DNA from: Desulfofundulus thermobenzoicus
GTDB taxonomy: Bacteria; Bacillota; Desulfotomaculia; Desulfotomaculales; Desulfovirgulaceae
Length of the DNA: 64,000 bases
Reading direction: 5' to 3'
Assembly (NCBI RefSeq): GCF_009428905.1
Contig: NZ_WHYR01000012.1
Location: forward strand, 1-64,000
A model generated the notes under the pieces. The model did no database searches. It saw only the letters and a program-made list of their open reading frames with translations, and was not told the origin of the DNA. Below, piece by piece: positions 21,878 to 30,047 of this stretch; within the stretch, counting starts at the first letter, position 1; each line of letters begins with the position of its first letter. The translations under genes and the position numbers were made by a program.

Positions 21878-24526
21878 ATGCCCGGTTTACTTGTTGCTTT
21901 TCCTTTTTTCCCCTCGTTAGTGAACGATTCCTTGCCACTGGAGGAAATGTTCGCCGCCGCCGTGGATGTGGTCCGTAGGGAAACCTCCGCCGCGGCCGCC
22001 CGTTGGGCGAAAGAAGCCGCCCCGGAACTTTGGGCGGCGATCGGCGAGGCTGAAAAAGCCGTGGACGCCGCATACCGGAAAAATGACCGCCAGGCCGTGA
22101 TTGAAGCCTGCCGCGAGTACATCCTGGCTTGGCGGGCCATAGCCCGGGCTCACGCTGCCGCCGCGGCCGGCGCCGGCGAGGATGGGGTTAATGAAACTTC
22201 GGAGACGGAACCCATCGAAGACTTTTCTCCCGCAGATCCGCATGGCGTTTTTGTTGGTTTTGATGAGTGCGCAAATTTGCGCGGCATTTCTTTTGAATCT
22301 TTCAAGAAAGACGCTGACAATCTTGGAAATAAGAATCTACTCAATATTGGTGCCCCCGGACAAGGTAAAGAAGTTTACGTAAAACAGCTCGGTAATGAAG
22401 ACCCGGCGTCCGGCAAGGCGAGCGCTCCCGTCGTCGCCGGAACCCGCGCGGAGGCCCGGTTTGATGCAAATGGGCAGATGACCCTGTTTGCTACTCCGAA
22501 ACCTGAACCGCCGGCCCGAATGGAGCAGGCGGACCTGTCCGGCTGGCAGGCCTGGCTGGACCGGACGGAAATAATCCGAGTCGCAGGCCTGGAAGCGTGG
22601 CGCTCCGTTCTGGCCGGAGCGCGGCGGGCCGGGATATGCGGGCTGGACACCGAGACTACCGGCCTCGATCCATTGCAAGACGAAATCCGTCTGGTTCAGC
22701 TGGCCCTCCCGGTTTACCCGGAAACGGGCCGCTTGACCGCCCGGGACGGCAAAGGCCCGGAACCAGGCGGCAAGGTGAAAAGCCACGTGTTGGACATGTT
22801 CTCCCTTCCGGAGGCCGAGCGCCGGGAAGTCCTGGAGGACCTGGCCGGGTTGCTGGCCGACGGTTCGGTGGTGAAAATTTTTCACAATGCTAAATTTGAC
22901 CTGGCGTTCATCCGTGCTGGCTTGGGGCGCCGCATTGAAGTGAACAGGATATTCGATACCATGCTGGCCAGTCAGTTGGCGTGGGCCGGGTTCTATAGGC
23001 TGGAAGTATCCGAAAAGGCCACGAAAAACAGGCTGAAAGAAGTGTATCCCCATCATCGTCTCGCTGACTTGGCCAAGCGGCATCTCGATCTGGATCTGGA
23101 CAAGACGGAGCAAGCCGGTGATTGGTCGGCCAAGGTCCTGTTTCAGAAGCAAATACAGTATGCCGGGTTGGACGCGGCTGTTCTCCTTCCGGTATATGAA
23201 ATCGTGAATGAGCTTATCAGCAGGAATGGGTTGGAAAAAGCGGCGGAGTTGGAGTTTTCCAGCCTTCCCGCCATAGTGGAACTGGAATTGAACGGCATGC
23301 TTTTCGACGCGGCGGCGGCCCGAGAAATGTTGGCCAAAATATCGGCGGAACGGGACGACTTGAAAAAGCGGCTTGTGGAAATGGCTGAAAATGCTGGATT
23401 CAGGGCGATTCCGAAGAAATCCATGAAAAATTACTCGCCGGACCTGAATCCTTCCAGCCAGGACGATGTTTTGCGGTGCCTTGCGAAAATGGGGTATGTT
23501 GTTTCGGATACACGAGACGAAACGCTGCAAGACCTTGAAAAGGCGGGTTGTGAATTTGCCGCGGGTATTCTCCGTTATCGGGAAAGGGCGAAGAAGGCGA
23601 AATTCCTGGAAGAATGGTTAGATAAACAAAGCTCTGACGGCAGGATAAGGGCTAGTTACTGGCAGCTCAACCCGCACGCGGTCGGCCGGCTTTCCAGTTC
23701 ATCGCCAAACCTTCAACAGTGTCCCCGCGGCAAGGAATTTAGGCGTTTGTTCGTTGCTCCCGCCGGGTGCAAGCTGGTGCTTGCCGACTACAGTGGGATA
23801 GAACTTAGAATTATGGCCTGGCTTTCTGGGGACAAAACCATGATCCAGGCTTTTTGCGACGGCAAAGACTTGCATCGGCTAACGGCGGCGGCTACGTCCG
23901 GGAAAGACCCCGAAAATGTGAGCAAAGAAGAAAGGCAGGCGGCCAAAGCCGTGAACTTCGGCCTGATCTACGGCTGCGGTCCCGGCAGGTTGCAACAAAG
24001 CGCAAAGTACGATTACGGCGTCGAAATGTCCGAATTGGAAGCACGCCGGGCCAGGGAAGCTTTTTTCCGAAAATATCCCGGCATAGCTGAATGGCACCAA
24101 AAACAAAAAGCGCTCATGTCGAAACCTGAGCCGCATTGGTTCCACCATATCAAGCAAGGGTTTTTTACCTTGCGTCTCGTTTCCGTGCGCACAGCCAGCG
24201 GCCGGAAACGGGTTTGGCCCAATTACGAGAAGCGTACACAAGCCCGATTTACCATGCTGGCGAACACGCCGGACCAGGGGACCGGCGCGGACATGATTAA
24301 GCGCGCGCTGGCGCGGGTTTACGCCGGTTTGCTGGAGCGCGGGTGGGAAGACGTGAAGATAGTGGAATCGGTGCACGATGAACTGGGCCTTGAATGTCCG
24401 GAAAATATGGCCGGAGAGATACGTGATTTTCTGGTCGCCGAAATGGCGGCAGCTGGCGAGGAATTTATTTCTCCCGTGCCGGTGGAAGTGGAAGCCGGTA
24501 TTGGAAACAGTTGGGCGGAAAAATAG
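21878..24526 (+). CDS. polA: DNA polymerase I-type (family A) with 3'-5' exonuclease
   Basis: I placed the start at ATG 21878 after GGGGGTTGG; the frame is open upstream, but through the repeat. Residues 1-210 are a variable N-terminus without the 5'-3' exonuclease. The 3'-5' exonuclease has Exo I GLDTETTG (about 255), KIFHNAKFDLAF and YAGLDAAV. The polymerase has motif A LADYSGIELR (about 636), motif B RQAAKAVNFGLIYG (about 686) and motif C VHDELG (about 832). At 882 residues it resembles phage replicative family-A enzymes. It probably copies the element together with the primase-helicase. Confidence 0.93.
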   Translation: MPGLLVAFPFFPSLVNDSLPLEEMFAAAVDVVRRETSAAAARWAKEAAPELWAAIGEAEKAVDAAYRKNDRQAVIEACREYILAWRAIARAHAAAAAGAGEDGVNETSETEPIEDFSPADPHGVFVGFDECANLRGISFESFKKDADNLGNKNLLNIGAPGQGKEVYVKQLGNEDPASGKASAPVVAGTRAEARFDANGQMTLFATPKPEPPARMEQADLSGWQAWLDRTEIIRVAGLEAWRSVLAGARRAGICGLDTETTGLDPLQDEIRLVQLALPVYPETGRLTARDGKGPEPGGKVKSHVLDMFSLPEAERREVLEDLAGLLADGSVVKIFHNAKFDLAFIRAGLGRRIEVNRIFDTMLASQLAWAGFYRLEVSEKATKNRLKEVYPHHRLADLAKRHLDLDLDKTEQAGDWSAKVLFQKQIQYAGLDAAVLLPVYEIVNELISRNGLEKAAELEFSSLPAIVELELNGMLFDAAAAREMLAKISAERDDLKKRLVEMAENAGFRAIPKKSMKNYSPDLNPSSQDDVLRCLAKMGYVVSDTRDETLQDLEKAGCEFAAGILRYRERAKKAKFLEEWLDKQSSDGRIRASYWQLNPHAVGRLSSSSPNLQQCPRGKEFRRLFVAPAGCKLVLADYSGIELRIMAWLSGDKTMIQAFCDGKDLHRLTAAATSGKDPENVSKEERQAAKAVNFGLIYGCGPGRLQQSAKYDYGVEMSELEARRAREAFFRKYPGIAEWHQKQKALMSKPEPHWFHHIKQGFFTLRLVSVRTASGRKRVWPNYEKRTQARFTMLANTPDQGTGADMIKRALARVYAGLLERGWEDVKIVESVHDELGLECPENMAGEIRDFLVAEMAAAGEEFISPVPVEVEAGIGNSWAEK

Positions 24527-24555
24527 ACCCGCCTGTGTTTTGTTTAGAGGCGGGT
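24527..24555 (-). terminator. Intrinsic terminator of the toxin operon
   Basis: ACCCGCCT/AGGCGGGT (8 bp, 13-nt loop). On the minus strand the stem is followed by CTATTTTT, so it ends the relE-type operon just past its stop codon, between it and the convergent polymerase gene. Confidence 0.65.
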
Positions 24556-24906
24556 GTTCAGTAACTTACCGATAAGTTCAAGTTCTTTTCCTGTCATTTC
24601 ACGGTATTCCGCGATACGTCTGGCGGCGGTCTTGAACACTCCAAGTCCTTCTCGTTTTCCTACAGCTATTACGGCAACAAATATGGTTTCTTTTCTGACT
24701 TGGTACACAATCCGGTAACCTCGAACAGGGGTCAATTTGCGTAAGCCGCTTAAATCGATGCCTGTTTTTTCGCCCAATGGTTTGCCGTATTCAAGAGGAT
24801 TTGTTTCTAGTTTGGTGACCGCTTTTAACACTTTCAATCTGACGCCTTTATCCAGGTTTTCAATGTCCTCAACCGCTTCCGGGAGCCATTTAACTGTCCA
24901 CTTCAT
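24544..24906 (-). CDS. RelE/ParE-superfamily toxin
   Basis: The 120-residue protein has the RelE-type pattern: VKWLPEAVEDIENLDKG helix, GKPLGEKTGIDLSGLRKL and GYRIVYQV with basic and aromatic residues in the final strands, followed by an unusual 30-residue C-terminal extension. It overlaps the antitoxin gene by 17 bases, the usual arrangement with antitoxin first. RelE toxins cut mRNA in the ribosomal A site; ParE ones target gyrase, and I cannot tell the two apart here. It would stabilise the element by post-segregational killing. Confidence 0.85.
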   Translation of the reverse strand: MKWTVKWLPEAVEDIENLDKGVRLKVLKAVTKLETNPLEYGKPLGEKTGIDLSGLRKLTPVRGYRIVYQVRKETIFVAVIAVGKREGLGVFKTAARRIAEYREMTGKELELIGKLLNTRL

Positions 24907-25237
24907 CGTCGGGGACCTCCGCCAATTCTTCGCGGGTCACATTGAATCGTTTCAGTACATCGTTCATTGCCACCAGCGACTTCGGGGATTTGGAATGTTC
25001 AATGAGACGGCGCATGGCCAGGACGGCGAAGTAAATTTCTTCCGCTTTTTGCTCTTCAAGCAAGAGCTCACGGTAATCGTCCAGGCTCATCAGTACTGCT
25101 TCCACTTCTTGTTCCCTGGTAATGAAAATCGGCTTTTTTTGGGCTTTGTCCAGGTACGAACCGAGGTTCTTGCTGAGTTTGGATGATGAAACCAATTGGG
25201 AAGGACTGAAAAGCACAGGATCGTCACGTTCATTCAT
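24890..25237 (-). CDS. Phd/YefM-type antitoxin
   Basis: The core SSSKLSKNLGSYLDKAQKKP followed by IFITREQEVEAVLMSLDDY is the Phd/YefM DNA-binding and dimer domain; the C-terminal half (LLEEQKAEEIYFAV...DDEVDS) is acidic and would wrap the toxin. I favour ATG 25237 (MNERDDPV); a TTG at 25252 close to AGGAG is an alternative. The promoter region 25240-25330 is AT-rich with short inverted repeats such as ATACGTAT, the likely autoregulatory operator. Confidence 0.85.
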   Translation of the reverse strand: MNERDDPVLFSPSQLVSSSKLSKNLGSYLDKAQKKPIFITREQEVEAVLMSLDDYRELLLEEQKAEEIYFAVLAMRRLIEHSKSPKSLVAMNDVLKRFNVTREELAEVPDDEVDS

Positions 25238-25357
25238 GATATTTGTACTCAACTCCTCTGCAACTCCTTTCCGTAAATATTTTATGAATATGATACGTAT
25301 ATTATACATCACTTAAACCCGTATTTAAAGATATTTTTAGTTAGGGCGGTGCTGTCC

Positions 25358-26818
25358 ATGTTCCAAATCATCGTCGACAACATGATCCACATACCCGACG
25401 CGAGCAAAATCAAAAGCCACCATCCCTGGTTCTGGGCCGCTCTGGAAAACGACCTGACAATAGCGAACCCGGCGTACCTGGAAGCGGTCAAATACGGTCG
25501 GAGCGCGTACCGCATCCCGATGAACATTTCCCTCCTGGAACTGGACAGAAAGACGGGAACGGCGGTCCTGCCCCGGGGCTATGCCGGGCGGTTGCTGGGC
25601 CTGTTGAAAAAACACGGCGTTCCGCACGTCCTTGTCGACCAGCGCCTGGTTTTGCCGCCGGTGGACTTCCCTTCCGGCGGCCAAATAAAACTTCGGGACT
25701 ACCAGGTGGAAGCGGTTGAAGCGGCCCTGAAAGCGACCCAGGGCCTCATCCAGGCGCCGGCCGGTTCCGGCAAAACGATTATCGGCATGGAGATTATCGC
25801 CCGCTTGAAACAGCCCGCTCTGTGGCTCACGCACACCAAGGATTTGGCCGAACAGACGGCGGAGCGGGCGGCGGCCGCGTTGGGCCTGCCGCGGGAAGAA
25901 ATCGGTATGATCGGCGCGGGTTCGGAGAAAATCGGTGCTCGATTGACTGTAGGCATAGTGCAGAAGATGGCGCGGATGGATCTCTCATTGTTGGCAAACA
26001 GGTGGGGGTGTGTGGTGCTGGATGAGGTTCATCACCTCGGAGGGGCGGCTACATGGATTGACGTTGTGAGCAAACTTCCCGCCCGGTACAGGTATGGGGT
26101 TTCCGCCACAATAGCTCGTGCCGATGGCCTGGAGGCGGTCACCGAGCGGGTCATCGGCCCCATTTTGTTCGCGGTTTCCCGGGATCGGGTCAACGGCGCC
26201 GGCGGGCTGATCACTCCGCGGTTGGTTACCGTGCGCACCGGCGCGAAATCTACCGTGTGGACCCGTTATGAAAATTTGGCGGACAGATACCGGAAGTTGG
26301 GCAAAAAGCCACCCGTGGTTCCGTTCAACGAAATCTTGGATGAAATACTCAACGACGGAAAACGCAACTCCCTGATTGTGGAAGTCCTGGGCCGCGAGTG
26401 CCCAGGGCATTCCTCCCTGGTTCTGACCGAGCGGGTGGCTCACTGCGAAGAACTGGCCGTGGCGCTGAAAAAACGGCGTTCGGAGTTGAGAATCGCCACG
26501 GTGCACGGAAAACTGGGCAAGGTCAGGCGGCAGGAGATTCTGATGGCCATGGACAACGGGGATGTGGATGTTTTGTTCGCCGTGGACATTGCCAAAGAGG
26601 GGCTGGACATCCCCCGCCTCGACCGCCTGTTCCTGGTGGCCGGGGGACGCAACGCGGCGGAAATCGAGCAGAAGGTAGGCCGGGTTCAGCGTCCCTATTC
26701 TGGAAAAAAAGATGCGGTGATTTTCGATTTCGTTGACGAGAAGATAGGCGTCTTCCTGGCCCAGTACAGGGCCAGGTTGAAGGTGTACGGCAAACTTGGG
26801 ATCAATTCCGCCTCTTGA
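25358..26818 (+). CDS. XPB/Rad25-like superfamily 2 helicase
   Basis: The 486-residue protein has Walker A APAGSGKT (about 133), a DEVHH box (about 223; VVLDEVHHLGG), motif III-like YGVSATIARADG and motif VI QKVGRVQRPY (about 438). An N-terminal 110-residue domain precedes the helicase core, as in XPB-like and phage UvsW-type helicases. ATG 25358 is preceded by GGGCGGTG. Such enzymes remodel branched or damaged DNA, and a role in recombination-dependent replication of the element is plausible. It overlaps the convergent Xre gene by 17 bases at its 3' end. Confidence 0.88.
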   Translation: MFQIIVDNMIHIPDASKIKSHHPWFWAALENDLTIANPAYLEAVKYGRSAYRIPMNISLLELDRKTGTAVLPRGYAGRLLGLLKKHGVPHVLVDQRLVLPPVDFPSGGQIKLRDYQVEAVEAALKATQGLIQAPAGSGKTIIGMEIIARLKQPALWLTHTKDLAEQTAERAAAALGLPREEIGMIGAGSEKIGARLTVGIVQKMARMDLSLLANRWGCVVLDEVHHLGGAATWIDVVSKLPARYRYGVSATIARADGLEAVTERVIGPILFAVSRDRVNGAGGLITPRLVTVRTGAKSTVWTRYENLADRYRKLGKKPPVVPFNEILDEILNDGKRNSLIVEVLGRECPGHSSLVLTERVAHCEELAVALKKRRSELRIATVHGKLGKVRRQEILMAMDNGDVDVLFAVDIAKEGLDIPRLDRLFLVAGGRNAAEIEQKVGRVQRPYSGKKDAVIFDFVDEKIGVFLAQYRARLKVYGKLGINSAS

Positions 26819-27008
26819 CATGCCGGATCACGTCCTGGATCTCGCAGTCCAGGAAGTCGCAGATTTTATCCAGCGTCTCCATCGAGACATACTCACCCTT
26901 GTTTATTTTAGCCAGGGTGGCCCCCGAGATGCGGAGCTTTTCCCGCAGGTCCTGCAGTTTCAGGTCTTTGTCGATGAGCGTTTTGAGCAAAGGCTTGTAC
27001 GTGAACAC
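26802..27008 (-). CDS. Small Xre-family regulator, 68 aa
   Basis: The start is GTG 27008 after AGAGGGAG. The protein is a compact helix-turn-helix (LQDLREKLRISGATLAKINKG, then TLDKICDFLDCEIQDVIRH) of the YozG/Cro type. It diverges from the rightward promoter at 27093, whose GTTTAGA-N2-TCTAAAC dyad and the half-site GGTTTAGA at 27055 are likely its binding sites. It would repress the SbcD operon or itself. Confidence 0.85.
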   Translation of the reverse strand: MFTYKPLLKTLIDKDLKLQDLREKLRISGATLAKINKGEYVSMETLDKICDFLDCEIQDVIRHVKRRN

Positions 27009-27092
27009 GGTTTCTCCCTCTTTGTCAAACCATTTGTAAGATATTATAACCGAAAGGTTTAGAATTGAAAACAAAAAGTTTTTAAGAATCTC

Positions 27093-27139
27093 TTGACGGG
27101 TGGTTTATTTTTGTCTACAATAGGTTTAGAAATCTAAAC
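27093..27139 (+). promoter_or_regulatory. Promoter TTGACG-N17-TACAAT with operator
   Basis: -35 at 27093-27098 and -10 at 27116-27121, 17 bp apart. Overlapping the start site is GTTTAGA-AA-TCTAAAC (27124-27139), a dyad in the position of a repressor site, opposite the small Xre gene. Confidence 0.75.
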
Positions 27140-27414
27140 ATTTGGTTGACCATTTAGAAAAGAGGCTGCTCGCGAATGCTCGACCGCTCTCTAGTCTTCA
27201 GCCTCGCAAAACAGGCTCTGCAAGCTCGGAGTTCACCGCCCGGGCGCTTTCCGCCGGGCATGGTACGCTGTCCGCCGTGGAGAATTCGAAACCCGCGTAG
27301 CTGGGGTCAAATTCGGCCAGCGACAGATGCTCATCCAAAATTATTGACCGTTCACATAAGGGCGGTGTGGGTAAAAATTGGCGGCGGGGCGGCTTATTGA
27401 AAGAGGTGATCAAC
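27140..27414 (+). other. 275-bp leader without a confident gene
   Basis: This stretch follows the promoter at 27093. It contains a 7-bp GAGGCTG/CAGCCTC pairing (27163-27205) and reads as protein-like fragments in two frames on opposite strands (SSEFTARALSAGHGTLSAVE on plus; LDEHLSLAEFDPSYAGFEF on minus), but neither has a start with an RBS. It may be a degraded gene or a structured leader. Confidence 0.4.
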
Positions 27415-27639
27415 GTGCGTACCCTGCACAATCTGCTGCTAGTCATCGGCGCCGACGATATCCAGAAGATTCGACCGGATTGGCCGCACGAACGGGCCGA
27501 GCGGTTTTTGGGAGAGAACCAGGACGCCTTGTACGAAGCGATTTATCAGGCCGCCATGCAGGTGATCCGGAACTTTGTTATCTTAACGGAAAAAGAGAGG
27601 AAAACGATGGAAATCAAATGGCGAAAGGGGAGGGAATAG
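27415..27639 (+). CDS. Small hypothetical protein, 74 aa
   Basis: GTG 27415 follows GAAAGAGGTGATC at good distance. The protein is acidic-helical (RTLHNLLLVIGADDIQKIRP, later ENQDALYEAIYQAAMQVIRN) without recognisable motifs. It is the first clear gene of the operon that leads to sbcD and overlaps the next frame by 22 bases. Confidence 0.5.
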   Translation: MRTLHNLLLVIGADDIQKIRPDWPHERAERFLGENQDALYEAIYQAAMQVIRNFVILTEKERKTMEIKWRKGRE

Positions 27640-27896
27640 AGCGGGGCGGAGATGCCCGCTCCACAAACGTGGCGCGTTATTTTTTAGAGCGTGCCGAAGT
27701 CGCGATCCGTAAGCAAGAATATTCTTACGAACGTAAAAAAGCCCTTTCGGTTTTCCATCGGTATGTTTGGAAACAAGTAGCTGTAAGCGATTCTTTACCA
27801 GCTTTAATAGCCATAGCTGGTGAAATGCACCGCATTGTGGATACCGAGACAGGGACGGAAGTTTTTAGGAGCGCGCCGGGATCACTGCCATTTTGA
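27618..27896 (+). CDS. Hypothetical protein, 92 aa
   Basis: ATG 27618 lies inside the end of the preceding gene and encodes an Arg/Lys/Glu-rich helical protein (VARYFLERAEVAIRKQEY) ending in PGSLPF. A weak RBS (AAACGATGGA) is present. It is in line with the SbcD gene, 79 bases upstream of it. I do not recognise it. Confidence 0.5.
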   Translation: MAKGEGIERGGDARSTNVARYFLERAEVAIRKQEYSYERKKALSVFHRYVWKQVAVSDSLPALIAIAGEMHRIVDTETGTEVFRSAPGSLPF

Positions 27897-27975
27897 CGTG
27901 TTTCTGGGACCCAACGGTTCGCGAAAATGAAATGCGATGTTTATATCTTCACTTTGCACAAAGGAGAAAAGTGAA

Positions 27976-28959
27976 ATGCGACTGTTGTATTTCACCGACA
28001 CCCACCTCCGGGGCACCGCGCCGGCGGCCCGCACGGACGACTTCGCGGCCGCCGTCAGGGCCAAACTGTCGGAAGTGGTCAGGTTAGCTAACGAGCTGAA
28101 AGTTTCAGCCGTCCTCCACGGCGGCGACCTCTTCGACCTCCCGGAACCCGGACTGGGTCAGGTCGGGGAATACCTGGAAATACTCCGGCGGTTCCGCGCA
28201 CCGCTCTATGTGGTGCCGGGGAACCACGACGCTTACGGCCACAACCCGGCCACCCTCCCACGCACCCTTCTGGGCTTCCTGGCCAGGATGGGCCTGGTCC
28301 GGCTGTTGAACCGGGAGCCGGTATACTTGGAAGGCGGAGGGGTCAGGCTCCAGCTCACCGGCCAGGGCTACCACGCGGGGATCGACCGCCGGGACCCGGG
28401 CCCGGACTACGCCGTGGAGAAACGGGACTGCGATTTCGCCGTCCACGTGGCGCACGGTATGCTGCTGCCCCGTTCCGTCATCTCTTCGGCCCCCTTCCTC
28501 CCGGCGGCGACCGCCGCCGAGGAAGCCCTGGAGGCGACGGGAGCCGACTACACCCTGGCCGGGCACTACCACATGCCTTGGGAGGTCCGGATTGGTGGCA
28601 AGGTAGCTTTGAATCCCGGCGCGCTGGTGAGGCTTTCTGCCCACCCGGACGAGATCGCGAGGACGCCCCGGGTGGTGGTGCTCGAATGCGCCGGGGGCGG
28701 CGTTTCGCACCGGTACGTGGCGCTGGAGTGCGCCAGGCCGGGCGAAGAGGTGCTGAGCCGCGCCCACCTGGACGCGGCGCGGGTCAGGGAGGAGAGCCGG
28801 GCGGCGTTCCTTGCGGGCCTGGAGTCGTTCCGGGGGGAGCGGTTCGCGGTAATGGAGCCCGAGGAAGTGCTGAGGGAGGTCCTCGCCCGGGCGGGCGCGG
28901 GGCCGGAGGTGGAAGCGGAAATCTGGCGGAGGTTTCAGGTGCGGGTTTCGTCGCCGTAG
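27976..28959 (+). CDS. sbcD: SbcD/Mre11-type nuclease
   Basis: The start is ATG 27976 after AAAGGAGAAAAG. Calcineurin-like phosphoesterase motifs are in order: FTDTHL (about 9), GGDLFD (48), GNHD (82), AHGM (160) and GHYH (195), all with their metal ligands. At 327 residues it matches short phage-type Mre11 proteins without a long capping domain. It would work with the split SbcC-like ATPase at 30048-32515 to open hairpins and DNA ends. Five small frames separate the two. Confidence 0.9.
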   Translation: MRLLYFTDTHLRGTAPAARTDDFAAAVRAKLSEVVRLANELKVSAVLHGGDLFDLPEPGLGQVGEYLEILRRFRAPLYVVPGNHDAYGHNPATLPRTLLGFLARMGLVRLLNREPVYLEGGGVRLQLTGQGYHAGIDRRDPGPDYAVEKRDCDFAVHVAHGMLLPRSVISSAPFLPAATAAEEALEATGADYTLAGHYHMPWEVRIGGKVALNPGALVRLSAHPDEIARTPRVVVLECAGGGVSHRYVALECARPGEEVLSRAHLDAARVREESRAAFLAGLESFRGERFAVMEPEEVLREVLARAGAGPEVEAEIWRRFQVRVSSP

Positions 28960-29019
28960 CTTGAGAGGTTTGGTACGTATTTGTGAGCTTCGTTTCGGGG
29001 AAGGAACGGTGATAGTAAC

Positions 29020-29220
29020 ATGCCAAATGAAATAGATCCGGAGGAAATCATCAAAATATCTGGTATACCTGGCGATTATACTATCGATCGTCAAAACAAA
29101 ACTGTTCATTTTACTAAATACTACCAGCTCATAGCTGCAGCGTCCTACATGTACAAATACCTTCCTCCTGGAAGAAATAGTTTTTCTGCATATAACTGGC
29201 AGTGGCGAGTAGACAAGTAG
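29020..29220 (+). CDS. Small hypothetical protein, 66 aa
   Basis: ATG 29020 follows GGAACGGTGATAG. The sequence (DPEEIIKISGIPGDYTIDRQ) is AT-rich compared with sbcD and has no known motif. The leader GGAACGGTGATAG is nearly the same as the one before the SbcC-like gene at 30048 (AGAACGGTGATAG), so this region has been duplicated. Confidence 0.5.
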   Translation: MPNEIDPEEIIKISGIPGDYTIDRQNKTVHFTKYYQLIAAASYMYKYLPPGRNSFSAYNWQWRVDK

Positions 29221-29269
29221 AAGCGAAGGCTTAGAAACTCTGGAATAGGTTACCGGGGAGTGTTGTCTG

Positions 29270-29360
29270 GTGATTGAAAAGCTGACCATCGAAAGAAAAT
29301 TTCAAGTTCCACCGGCACACCAAGATAGAGTTTGCCCCCGAGCGTTACCGTGCTTGGTGA
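29270..29360 (+). pseudogene. Remnant of an SbcC N-terminus
   Basis: GTG-ATT-GAA-AAG-CTG-ACC-ATC-GAA reads VIEKLTIERKFQ, and after a one-base shift HRHTKIEFAPE. This mirrors the start of the intact gene at 30048 (SIDKLTVENFQSHRCTEIELAPG). It stops before the Walker A motif. It is a relic left when two genes were inserted or when the locus was rebuilt. Confidence 0.65.
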
Positions 29361-29417
29361 AGTTATTTGGTAAAGCAGCTTATGTTTAGGATAACGAAAC
29401 AAAAAGGAAGGGTTATT

Positions 29418-29723
29418 GTGCTTTCTGAAGATGAACAAAGGTTTATTAAACAAAAGTGCAAAGCTATACGCAGACATTTACGAGAACTTTTACCTATAGC
29501 AGAACAGGTTGAAGAACGTGCTCCCGAAGTAACAGAATTTGCGTTTGCCATCAATTTAGATCTTAACGATCTAGAAAGGGCATTAAAAGAAAGTGTCGCT
29601 GCCACATCAGGTTCATCTGGAAACCCTAAAACGTATCTTGCTAAGCATCCTGGGGCAGAGGAATTCATTCTTATTCCTGTTCGGAGTAGAGAGTACATGG
29701 ATGTTTGGCGTAGGTTGCTTTAA
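29418..29723 (+). CDS. Hypothetical protein, 101 aa
   Basis: I prefer GTG 29418 (VLSEDEQRFI) after AAGGAAGGG; an ATG at 29382 gives 12 more residues but has no RBS. The protein is basic-acidic helical, with AT-rich codons unlike the flanking SbcC and SbcD genes, which points to separate acquisition. The function is not recognised. Confidence 0.5.
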   Translation: MLSEDEQRFIKQKCKAIRRHLRELLPIAEQVEERAPEVTEFAFAINLDLNDLERALKESVAATSGSSGNPKTYLAKHPGAEEFILIPVRSREYMDVWRRLL

Positions 29724-29742
29724 AAACTAAGGGGTGGTTTTA

Positions 29743-30030
29743 ATGTCGAAAGTTCACAAATACCAATTTTATTTTCGCATTGAGCCCGAGGCAGGAATGG
29801 CAATCGACGAAGATGGTAATCCCATAGAGTGTTATACCAAGATTGGCCTCGATAGAGAAAAACTTTTTTCTAACGGAGAATACGAAGAAGTCGCCGGAAA
29901 GTTGGCGGAGGCTTTGGCGGAACTCCTCGAAATTGAGAAAAAATTTGTTATTTCAGTCACTGAAGAAGAGTACCTAGCTAACGTTGAAGACGGTGAGGAT
30001 ATCGATGTCGCCTGCCAAGCACTCAATTAG
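29743..30030 (+). CDS. Hypothetical acidic protein, 95 aa
   Basis: ATG 29743 after AAGGGGTGG. It has strand-rich N-terminal residues (YQFYFRIEPEAGMAIDEDG) and an acidic helical C-terminus. AT-rich like its neighbour. Nothing identifies a family. Confidence 0.5.
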   Translation: MSKVHKYQFYFRIEPEAGMAIDEDGNPIECYTKIGLDREKLFSNGEYEEVAGKLAEALAELLEIEKKFVISVTEEEYLANVEDGEDIDVACQALN

Positions 30031-30047
30031 GAGAACGGTGATAGATA

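Noticed and set aside
24544-25237. ParDE-type plasmid addiction pair with named function
   Set aside because: The toxin fold is RelE/ParE superfamily, but the sequence alone does not separate mRNA cleavage from gyrase poisoning, so no gene symbol was given.
28105-29289. Long minus-strand frame of 394 aa opposite sbcD
   Set aside because: It is an antisense shadow caused by high GC at third positions; sbcD on the plus strand has all catalytic motifs.
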